From Salegentibacter salegens (lineage in GTDB: Bacteria; Bacteroidota; Bacteroidia; Flavobacteriales; Flavobacteriaceae), in NCBI RefSeq assembly GCF_900142975.1, contig NZ_LT670848.1, positions 2,604,001-2,668,000 on the forward strand: a DNA stretch of 64,000 nucleotides, in the 5' to 3' direction. Shown here in pieces: positions 27,232 to 34,918 of this stretch; position 1 is the stretch's first letter, and every line of letters begins with the position of its first letter. The position numbers were made by a program, and so were the translations under genes. Below the pieces are notes generated by a model. It was not told where the DNA came from. It did no database searches and was given only the letters and a program-made list of their open reading frames with translations.

Positions 27232-29154
27232 TTATTCGAATTTCCATTTTACGAAGGCTTCCATAGCTTCATAATTTGCAAGTCCCAGTTTATCGTAACT
27301 TTCGGCGGTTTCGCGGTTTCTTTCTTCGGCTCTCACCCAAAATTCTCGTTCATCGTCCCCGGGAAATACGGGTCTGTCTTTTTGCGATTGGTGTTGAAAA
27401 ATAGCATTTCTTTTGCGTTGTACTTCCTTGGGAGAAAGCGGTACGGCCATTTCAATTTCGTGAACTTCAAATTCCTGCCAGGCGCCACGATACATCCACA
27501 ACCAGCAGTCTTTGGTCCAGGCTTCGGTTTTTCTAAGCCTTTTCATCGCCTCAAGAATGATCCTGAAACAAACAATATGTGTCCCGTGAGGGTCGGCAAA
27601 ATCGCCGGCGGCAAATACCTGGTGAGGTTTTACCTTTTTTAATAATTCCATGGTAAGCTCCACATCCTTTTCGGTTACTGGATTTTTTACCTTTTTCCCG
27701 GTTTCATAAAATGGCAATGCCATAAAATGAATATTTTTATCTTTTAAACCGGCAAAACGGGCTCCTGCAATTGCTTCAGATTTTCTAATAAAGGCTTTTA
27801 CGTCCCTAATTTCATCTAAATCTATTTCGTTTGGCTCCTTTTTATCAATAAAGGCACGCATTTTCTCGTATGTAGCTTCCAGCTTTTCGGTCTCTTCCCC
27901 GGTACTTTTCTTAAAATCTATGGCGAATTCTACATAACGTAACACATCGGTATCCCAAACAGCCGTGTTTCCTGAAGTTTGATACGCAACGTGTACATCG
28001 TGTCCCTGGTCTACCAGTCTTATAAAAGTTCCACCCATGGAAATCACATCATCATCGGGATGCGGTGAAAATATAAGAGAACGTTTTTTCGCCGGACTCT
28101 TACGTTCGGGGCGTTGAGAATCTTCGGCATTGGGTTTTCCTCCGGGCCACCCGGTAATACTATGTTGTAATTGATTGAAAACATCAATATTAATATCGTA
28201 AGCGGGGCCTTGTTCGGTGGCAAGTTGGGCCATTCCGTTGTTGTTGTAATCTTCGTCTGTAAGTTTTAAAATAGGTTTTTTTACTTCGGAAGAAAGCCAG
28301 ATAACCGCTTTTTTAATTTGCGCTTTACTCCAGCTGCAATCTTTTACCAGCCACGGTGTATTAAACCTTGTTAACTCTGAAGCAGCATCTTCATCTAAAA
28401 TAAATTCTACATTATCTGAAAGTTGAAGGTAGGTGGCAGGTACATTTCCAGACATTTCCCCTTCAACCGCTTTTTTAAGGATGGGAGCTTTTTTCTTGCT
28501 CCATGCCATTAAAATGATCTCTTTTGCCTTAAAAATGGTGCCAATTCCCATAGTTATGGCTTTGGTAGGCACATTTTCTTTACCACCAAAATCCCGAGAT
28601 GCATCCCTACGAGTTAAATCGTCTAAAGTCACTAAGCGTGTTCCTGAATTTGGAGCAGAGCCCGGTTCGTTGAAACCAATATGTCCGGTTCTACCAATTC
28701 CCAGAAGCTGAAGGTCTAAACCGCCAACGGCACCAATTTGATTTTCGTAAGACAGGCAATAATCGGTAATATCTTCTTTGGCCAGGGTTCCATCTGGAAT
28801 ATGAATATTTTCTCTTTTTATATCTATATGATTAAAAAGATTCTCGTCCATAAATTTCACATAGCTCTGTTTGGCATCAGGCTGCATGGGGTAATATTCG
28901 TCCAGGTTAAAGGTGATCACGTTTTTAAAACTAAGCCCTTCTTCCTTATGCATTCTAATAAGTTCTTCATAAACTTTTACCGGGGTTGCACCTGTTGCAA
29001 GGCCCAGCACGGCATTATCATGATTGTCTTGCTTACGTCTAATAAGATCTGCAATTCGGTTGGCTACTTTTTTTGAGGCAATATGTTCATCTTTATAAAC
29101 TTTTACCGGTAGTTTCTCAAAACGTGTTTCTTCTAAAAGATTTAATCTGGCCAT
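27232..29154 (-). CDS. nagB: glucosamine-6-phosphate deaminase fused to a PIG-L deacetylase-like domain
   Basis: A 640-aa fusion. Residues 1-270 are NagB: FNLDEYYPM (general-base Asp85) and LGIGRTGHIGFNEPGS (His158 in the active-site loop); this part converts glucosamine-6-phosphate to fructose-6-phosphate and ammonia. From about 355 a PIG-L/LmbE domain follows, with IFSPHPDDDVISMGG (His365, Asp367, Asp368) and a DPHGTH segment (zinc ligand). PIG-L enzymes are zinc-dependent N-deacetylases of GlcNAc derivatives, so the chain could deacetylate and deaminate in one step; that activity is inferred. The architecture recurs in Bacteroidetes. The cluster has no separate NagA, which fits. It begins 7 bp after the ROK stop. 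Confidence 0.92.
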   Translation of the reverse strand: MARLNLLEETRFEKLPVKVYKDEHIASKKVANRIADLIRRKQDNHDNAVLGLATGATPVKVYEELIRMHKEEGLSFKNVITFNLDEYYPMQPDAKQSYVKFMDENLFNHIDIKRENIHIPDGTLAKEDITDYCLSYENQIGAVGGLDLQLLGIGRTGHIGFNEPGSAPNSGTRLVTLDDLTRRDASRDFGGKENVPTKAITMGIGTIFKAKEIILMAWSKKKAPILKKAVEGEMSGNVPATYLQLSDNVEFILDEDAASELTRFNTPWLVKDCSWSKAQIKKAVIWLSSEVKKPILKLTDEDYNNNGMAQLATEQGPAYDINIDVFNQLQHSITGWPGGKPNAEDSQRPERKSPAKKRSLIFSPHPDDDVISMGGTFIRLVDQGHDVHVAYQTSGNTAVWDTDVLRYVEFAIDFKKSTGEETEKLEATYEKMRAFIDKKEPNEIDLDEIRDVKAFIRKSEAIAGARFAGLKDKNIHFMALPFYETGKKVKNPVTEKDVELTMELLKKVKPHQVFAAGDFADPHGTHIVCFRIILEAMKRLRKTEAWTKDCWLWMYRGAWQEFEVHEIEMAVPLSPKEVQRKRNAIFQHQSQKDRPVFPGDDEREFWVRAEERNRETAESYDKLGLANYEAMEAFVKWKFE

Positions 29155-29161
29155 AATTTTT

Positions 29162-30448
29162 TTAGCTAATTTGGGATTTTACCAGGCTTACCTGGTCTTT
29201 AAATATATCGTCCATTACTGCTATGGTGCCGCCATACAAACTGGAATTCGCCCCAAGGGTAGAAAGTTCTATTTTGGTGCGCTCCTTAAGCTGCATCATA
29301 CAGTAGGTATTCATTGATTGTTGAATTGGGGTGGTGATAAACTGTTTTGCTTCCGCTATTTTTCCTTCTAAAATCACTAATTCGGGATTAAAAATTTGAA
29401 TGAGGATTGCGATTCCTTTTCCCAGGTTTATTCCTATTTCAGAAAGTACATTTATCGCAAACTGGTCACCACGATTAGCTGCATCTATAATGGTTTCCGG
29501 CTCAAGTTTTTCCAGTTCTTCTTTTTTAAGCTTATTTAAAACCGAAGTTTGACCCGCTTTTAAACCTTCTTTGGTTTTTCTAACCAGGGCAAGTCCCGAG
29601 GCTTCGGTTTCCAGGCAACCGCGTTTCCCGCAGTGGCAAAGCAAACCATCTTCTGTCATTGGGATATGCCCAAATTCTCCTGCAAAACCCGATTCTCCCG
29701 AGTGCATTCTTCCGCCCATAATAATTCCCAGGCCAATACCCCAGTCCATAGAAATTACTAAAACATTGCTTTTATTTTTGGCTCTACCAAAGCGAAATTC
29801 AGCTAAACAGGCACTTTTTGCATCATTAAGAATAGCCACCGGTTTTTTGAATTTTTTCTCAAACCTGTCTTTTAAAGATTCGGGCTCCTGTTCGCTTAAA
29901 TAATACGTGAAGTTTTTGCCTGCTTCAGCAGAAACCAGTCCAGGCATGCTTATACCAACACCCATTACCTGGTCCAGTTTCACTTTAGCTTCTTTCAGCA
30001 ATTCCTGGGTCCACTCATATAGAATATCTACGATATTAGAATCTGAAGAAATCTCTGCGGGCCAGGATTTTTCGTGAAGAATCGTATGGTTATTATCAAT
30101 AATTGCCAACTTAATCCTAAACCGCTCTATATGAATACTCACCACAAAAAACGAATTCTCTACCAGGCCGTAGAGGTCGGGTTTTCGGCCTCCTTCAGAT
30201 TTTCCCCGGCCTTTTTTTACCACAATACCTTCTTCAATAAGTTGGTTGAGCAGAGACATGGAAGTTGGCAGGCTTACATTAAAACGTTGGCAAACTTCAG
30301 CATTAGAAGTCTCACCATTCAGAAATAGATGTTTAATGATCTTTAATTTCTGAAGGAATTTTTTCCGCTCTACATTATTGATATTAGAAAGTTTCTTTTC
30401 GTCTATAAAAAAGTCATGTAGATCTGTTGGCATAGTTTGAGTTGTCAT
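29162..30448 (-). CDS. ROK-family transcriptional repressor (NagC/Mlc-like)
   Basis: A 428-aa regulator: an N-terminal winged helix (about residues 25-85, NAEVCQRFNVSLPTSMSLLNQL recognition region) followed by a ROK sugar-binding domain with the zinc signature CHCGKRGCLE and GEFGHIPMTEDG. NagC, its relative, binds GlcNAc-6-phosphate and releases DNA. It heads a leftward run (ROK, NagB-PIG-L, amidase) and diverges from the nagX-like gene, so it probably controls both. An AT-rich near-palindrome in the divergent gap at 30514-30550 is a candidate operator. Confidence 0.9.
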   Translation of the reverse strand: MTTQTMPTDLHDFFIDEKKLSNINNVERKKFLQKLKIIKHLFLNGETSNAEVCQRFNVSLPTSMSLLNQLIEEGIVVKKGRGKSEGGRKPDLYGLVENSFFVVSIHIERFRIKLAIIDNNHTILHEKSWPAEISSDSNIVDILYEWTQELLKEAKVKLDQVMGVGISMPGLVSAEAGKNFTYYLSEQEPESLKDRFEKKFKKPVAILNDAKSACLAEFRFGRAKNKSNVLVISMDWGIGLGIIMGGRMHSGESGFAGEFGHIPMTEDGLLCHCGKRGCLETEASGLALVRKTKEGLKAGQTSVLNKLKKEELEKLEPETIIDAANRGDQFAINVLSEIGINLGKGIAILIQIFNPELVILEGKIAEAKQFITTPIQQSMNTYCMMQLKERTKIELSTLGANSSLYGGTIAVMDDIFKDQVSLVKSQIS

Positions 30449-30513
30449 ATTTTAAAATAAAAGCATTAAAGGTTTGTTTTAAGCTTTTAAAAAAATGAAT
30501 TTATTTTGAATTT

Positions 30514-30550
30514 AAAAGTATATAAAAAAATTATTTTTTAAAATACTTTT
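30514..30550. promoter_or_regulatory. candidate ROK operator (AT-rich near-palindrome)
   Basis: AAAAGTAT at 30514 faces ATACTTTT at 30543, with a TTATTTTTTAAAAT-type core between, in the divergent gap. NagC/Mlc operators are AT-rich with TTATTT and AAATAA half-sites. The gap is so AT-rich that palindromes are common by chance. Confidence 0.35.
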
Positions 30551-30664
30551 TCTATTTTTTTATAAAAGATTGAATATTTAATCGAAATTTATACTTTTAT
30601 GGAATAATTAAGATGTTGAATTTTTAGATCCAGCTCCTTAAATTTAGGATTACTATAAAGTAGA

Positions 30665-31822
30665 ATGACTGAAGCCATCAAATTATTTAAAGAAGCAAAA
30701 TCTGCGAAAAACCAGCGATATCTTGCGCTTGATGTCCTACGCGGACTTACCGTAGCCTTAATGATACTGGTGAATACGCCGGGAAGTTGGGGGCATATTT
30801 ACGCACCATTTAAGCACGCTCCCTGGGATGGGTTTACCCCAACCGATTGGGTTTTTCCTTCTTTTCTATTTGTAATTGGTAACGCAATGAGTTTTAGCCT
30901 TCGCAAATATGAAAATATTTCTGAGAGCGTATTTTTAAAAAAAGTATTTAAACGTTCCGCACTTATTTTTCTAATTGGATTGTTTTTAAGCGCATTTCCG
31001 TTTGTATTTCGACAGGAAGGGGAGCTGGTTTTTAAGAATTTGGCCAATATGCGTATTATGGGCGTTTTGCAGCGCATTGCTCTTTGTTATTTTTTTGCAT
31101 CGCTAATTCTTCATTATTTAAAACTGAAAAAATCTATTATCTTCGGAAGTTTTATTTTGCTCGCTTACTGGGCAATTATGTGGTTTTTTGGCGATCAGCC
31201 CAATCCACTTTCTTTAGAAAATAATGCTGCCCTGAAGTTTGACCAACTATTATTTAACGATGCAAACCTCTATAAAGGTTACGGCATTCCGTTTGATCCC
31301 GAAGGTTTATTAAGTACGCTTTCCGCAATTGTGAATGTAATTGCAGGCTACGTTGCTGGCGTTTTTATTCAAAGATCAGGGAATAATATTTCTACGGTAA
31401 TCAAGTTAAGTATTTATGGAGTCCTGTTACTTGTTGTAGCGCAAATTTGGGATATTGGGTTTCCTATAAATAAGCCTATTTGGAGTAGTTCTTATGTTTT
31501 GTACAGTACAGGCTGGACCCTTTTAGTACTTTCAGCATTAATTTTGGTTATTGAAATTTTCAATTTCAAAAAATGGACGACTTTCTTCGAGGCTTTTGGA
31601 AAGAACCCTTTATTTGTTTTTGTAATGTCTGGCCTCGTAGTCATGCTTATGAATATTATTTATGTTAACGGGCAGGCCTTAAAACCCTGGCTTTACGAAA
31701 ACTTATATCTTAGCTGGCTAAACAATTATAACGCTTCGCTGCTATTTGCAATTTCTTATATGTTGCTAATGTGGCTGCTTGGTTACTGGTTGCATAAAAA
31801 ACGCATTTATATTAAAGTATAA
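30665..31822 (+). CDS. membrane acyltransferase, heparan-alpha-glucosaminide N-acetyltransferase type (NagX-like, DUF5009)
   Basis: A 385-aa polytopic inner-membrane protein with about ten hydrophobic segments. The N-terminal RYLALDVLRGLTVALMILVN and DWVFPSFLFVIGNAMSFSL are the signature of the HGSNAT/YeiB-like DUF5009 group, called NagX where it sits with GlcNAc genes. It may acetylate glucosamine or murein sugars using cytoplasmic acetyl-CoA; the bacterial activity is not well established. In Tannerella a nagX gene likewise lies with muropeptide recycling genes. It diverges from the ROK regulator and is followed after 16 bp by the GH3 fusion gene. Confidence 0.85.
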   Translation: MTEAIKLFKEAKSAKNQRYLALDVLRGLTVALMILVNTPGSWGHIYAPFKHAPWDGFTPTDWVFPSFLFVIGNAMSFSLRKYENISESVFLKKVFKRSALIFLIGLFLSAFPFVFRQEGELVFKNLANMRIMGVLQRIALCYFFASLILHYLKLKKSIIFGSFILLAYWAIMWFFGDQPNPLSLENNAALKFDQLLFNDANLYKGYGIPFDPEGLLSTLSAIVNVIAGYVAGVFIQRSGNNISTVIKLSIYGVLLLVVAQIWDIGFPINKPIWSSSYVLYSTGWTLLVLSALILVIEIFNFKKWTTFFEAFGKNPLFVFVMSGLVVMLMNIIYVNGQALKPWLYENLYLSWLNNYNASLLFAISYMLLMWLLGYWLHKKRIYIKV

Positions 31823-31838
31823 AATCAATTTCTGGATA

Positions 31839-34790
31839 ATGAGAAATATAACATCACGCTTATTAATTTTTACAATTGCTTTTTTCGGCTTAACACTACA
31901 GGCACAGGAAAATGCTAAAAAATCGCCTGAATTCCTTCAGTACACCAACAGTAAATGGGTAGATTCTATAATGAAAGAGCTTACGCCAAAAGAGCGAATT
32001 GCTCAACTTATTATGGTGGCGGCATATTCTAACCGCGGAAATGCTCATAAAGAGGAAATCCTAAAACTGATTAATGAACAAAAAATTGGCGGATTAATAT
32101 TTTTCCAGGGCGATCCTGAAACGCAATTAAAATTGATGAACGATTATCAGTTGGCTTCAGAAGTTCCTTTATTAGGAGCAATTGATGCCGAATGGGGATT
32201 GGGAATGCGATTGGACAATACCATAAGTTATCCTTATCAAATGGCGTTGGGTGCAATTCGTGACGATAGTTTGGTGTACGATTTAGGACAGGAAGTAGCC
32301 CGCCAAATAAAGCGTACGGGGCTTCATCTTAATTTCGCCCCCGTAGTAGATGTAAATAATAACCCAAACAACCCGGTAATTAATTATCGTTCTTTTGGAG
32401 AAAATAAAGAAAATGTTTCTGCAAAAGGAATTGCCTATATGCGCGGCATGCAAGACGCAAATTTGCTTACTACCGCCAAACATTTTCCCGGTCACGGCGA
32501 TACCGATACCGATTCTCATTACGCGCTTCCGCAAATAAATCATCCGTTTGAAAGATTGGATTCCTTAGAAATGTACCCATTTAAAAAATTGATAGACGCC
32601 GGGATTGGCGGTGTGATGGTAGCGCATTTAAATATTCCCGCACTCGATTCTACCGGGGTGCCTTCCACTTTATCAAAGTCTATTATTACCGGTATTTTAA
32701 AAGATAGCTTAGGTTTTAAAGGTTTGATCGTAACCGATGCGATGAATATGAAAGGCGTAACCAAAGGCAACGAACCCGGCATTGTAGATAAAGATGCTAT
32801 TTTAGCGGGTAACGATCTCTTAGAGTTTACAGAAGATGTTCCAAAAGCCATAGATGAGGTTAGCAAAGCAATTAAGCAAGGTTTAATTTCCCAAAAACAG
32901 CTGGATGAACGCGTAAGAAAAATCCTGGCGGTAAAACAATGGGTTGGTTTAAATGAATTTAAAACACAAAGCCCTAAAAATATACTGAAAGAGATCAACA
33001 CGGCTGAAGCAAAATTTCTAAACAGAAAGCTGGTAGAAGCCTCGCTTACCGTACTAAAAAACGAAAATAGCATTTTACCAATAAGGAAGCTGGATACTTT
33101 AAAAATAGCCTCAATTTCCTTTGGAGCTTCAAAACAAACCGAATTTCAGAAAACCTTAAACCTATATACAGAAGTAAAAAACTTTCAGTTAAAAGCTGAT
33201 GCAAAAGCTTCGGAAATAGAAAAAATCAGGGAGAAACTTTCAGAATATAATCTTGTAATAGGCGGGATTCATGACGATAGCCGTTTTCCGAGAAATACAA
33301 TGAAATTCTCTAAACCTGTAAAGGATTTTATCGCGGAACTTTCTGAAGAAAATAATACGGTATTCAGCTATTTTAAAAATCCATATTCTATAAATAAACT
33401 TGATAAGATTGAAAATGCTGCCGGTTTGATTTTAACGTATCAGGACAGCAAAACTACCCAAGACCTGGTTGCGCAACTTATTTTTGGTGGGGTAGGAGCA
33501 AACGGAAGACTTCCGGTAAGTATTGGTGAGAAATTCAAGTCGGGAGACGGGATGGACGTTAAGGGAAAAATTAGATTTAAATATACACTTCCCGAAGATG
33601 CCGGGATGAATTCTGAAAAACTTTTTGGCGGTGTAGATTCCTTAATGCAGGAAGCTATTAAAAAAAAAGCGACGCCGGGAGGGCAAATTTTAGTCGCTAA
33701 AGATGGGAAAATCGTCTTACACAAAGCTTACGGTTACCACGAATACAGCGATACCATAAAAGTTAAGAAAACCGATTTGTATGATCTGGCTTCGGTAACC
33801 AAAATTTCTTCAGCTTTGCCGGCTTTGATGAAATTACAGGACGAAGGCAAGTTTGATTTAGATTCCGGGATAGACGATTATTTACCATATTTCAAAAATT
33901 CTAACAAAGCCGGCGTTCCTTTTCGGCAAATTCTTACGCACCAGGCCAGGTTTAAACCCTGGATTCCATATTGGAAAAATACACTTCGAAAAAACGGAAG
34001 CTATAAATGGTTTACGTTTAAGAAAGATTCCTCCAGGAGATTTCCTGTAAAAGTGAGTGAAGATTTGTGGTTACATCGTAATTACCAAAAAAAAATGTTT
34101 AAAGCCATCAAAAAATCTGAGCTGGAAGAAGAAGCGAAATATAAATATTCCGGGCTGGCTTTTTACTTGTTACCTTCTATAGTTGAAGAAATTACCGGAA
34201 CAGATTTCAGGCAATATATCAATGAAAATTTTTACGATAAACTTGGTGCTACAACTTTGGGCTATAAGCCGATGGAGCGTTTCGAAAAAAGTAGGATTGT
34301 ACCTACCGAGCATGATTATTTATTCCGCCGTAAAGCTATTCACGGGATGGTGCACGACGAAGGGGCGATTATGATGGGCGGGGTTTCGGCCAATGCAGGT
34401 CTTTTTTCTACAGCTAATGATCTGGCAAAACTGATGCAAATGTACCTGAATATGGGTGAATATGCCGGCGAGCGCTATATTGAAAAAGAAACCTTAGAAG
34501 AATGGAGCAAGGCACAATTTCCCGAAAACGACAATCACCGCGGAATAGGATTTGACAAACCCTATTTAAAATATAAAGGCGAAAGCAGCAACACGGCAAA
34601 AGATGCAAGCAAACTCAGTTTTGGCCATACCGGATTTACCGGAATTTACGCCTGGGTAGATCCCGAAGAAGATCTTCTTTACCTGTTTCTTTCAAATCGC
34701 GTTTTGCCATCGCGAGAAAATACTAGGCTATATCAATTAAATACACGCACCAATATTCAGCAGGTTTTGTATGATGCTATAGAAAGATAA
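31839..34790 (+). CDS. GH3 beta-N-acetylglucosaminidase fused to a serine hydrolase (NagZ-AmiE type)
   Basis: A 983-aa exported protein from the ATG at 31839 (signal peptide 1-22, TLQAQ); the longer frame from 31779 overlaps nagX. Residues about 30-400 are GH3 with the NagZ motif AKHFPGHGDTDTDSH (214-227), whose Asp-His dyad is the family acid/base, and VTDAMNMKGV (nucleophile Asp). A GH3 C-terminal domain follows to about 580. Residues about 600-983 form a beta-lactamase-fold hydrolase: Ser651-Lys654 in SVTK, Tyr770 in YSG, and GHTG near 929. In B. subtilis the separate neighbours NagZ and AmiE remove GlcNAc and then the stem peptide from muropeptides; here both are in one chain. Confidence 0.93.
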   Translation: MRNITSRLLIFTIAFFGLTLQAQENAKKSPEFLQYTNSKWVDSIMKELTPKERIAQLIMVAAYSNRGNAHKEEILKLINEQKIGGLIFFQGDPETQLKLMNDYQLASEVPLLGAIDAEWGLGMRLDNTISYPYQMALGAIRDDSLVYDLGQEVARQIKRTGLHLNFAPVVDVNNNPNNPVINYRSFGENKENVSAKGIAYMRGMQDANLLTTAKHFPGHGDTDTDSHYALPQINHPFERLDSLEMYPFKKLIDAGIGGVMVAHLNIPALDSTGVPSTLSKSIITGILKDSLGFKGLIVTDAMNMKGVTKGNEPGIVDKDAILAGNDLLEFTEDVPKAIDEVSKAIKQGLISQKQLDERVRKILAVKQWVGLNEFKTQSPKNILKEINTAEAKFLNRKLVEASLTVLKNENSILPIRKLDTLKIASISFGASKQTEFQKTLNLYTEVKNFQLKADAKASEIEKIREKLSEYNLVIGGIHDDSRFPRNTMKFSKPVKDFIAELSEENNTVFSYFKNPYSINKLDKIENAAGLILTYQDSKTTQDLVAQLIFGGVGANGRLPVSIGEKFKSGDGMDVKGKIRFKYTLPEDAGMNSEKLFGGVDSLMQEAIKKKATPGGQILVAKDGKIVLHKAYGYHEYSDTIKVKKTDLYDLASVTKISSALPALMKLQDEGKFDLDSGIDDYLPYFKNSNKAGVPFRQILTHQARFKPWIPYWKNTLRKNGSYKWFTFKKDSSRRFPVKVSEDLWLHRNYQKKMFKAIKKSELEEEAKYKYSGLAFYLLPSIVEEITGTDFRQYINENFYDKLGATTLGYKPMERFEKSRIVPTEHDYLFRRKAIHGMVHDEGAIMMGGVSANAGLFSTANDLAKLMQMYLNMGEYAGERYIEKETLEEWSKAQFPENDNHRGIGFDKPYLKYKGESSNTAKDASKLSFGHTGFTGIYAWVDPEEDLLYLFLSNRVLPSRENTRLYQLNTRTNIQQVLYDAIER

Positions 34791-34877
34791 GAGAGAATTT
34801 TATATTTATTTTATTCACATTTATTCTGAATTATAGAATAGATTCCCTAAAAATTTTACAGCTTATGTAGGAAAGTA

Positions 34878-34885
34878 TATATTTG
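34878..34885 (+). promoter_or_regulatory. -7 promoter box of the TonB receptor gene
   Basis: TATATTTG exactly matches the Bacteroidetes TAnnTTTG box, 33 bp before the ATG at 34919. No strong -33 TTTG is seen at the right distance; TTTA at 34855 is the best candidate. Confidence 0.55.
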
Positions 34886-34918
34886 TTTGATTTTTCCATA
34901 AAAAACCATTCAAAATAT

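Noticed and set aside
32540-33073. 177-codon minus-strand frame inside the GH3 fusion
   Set aside because: Entirely antisense to the conserved GH3 catalytic domain; hydrophobic, serine-rich product typical of a shadow frame.
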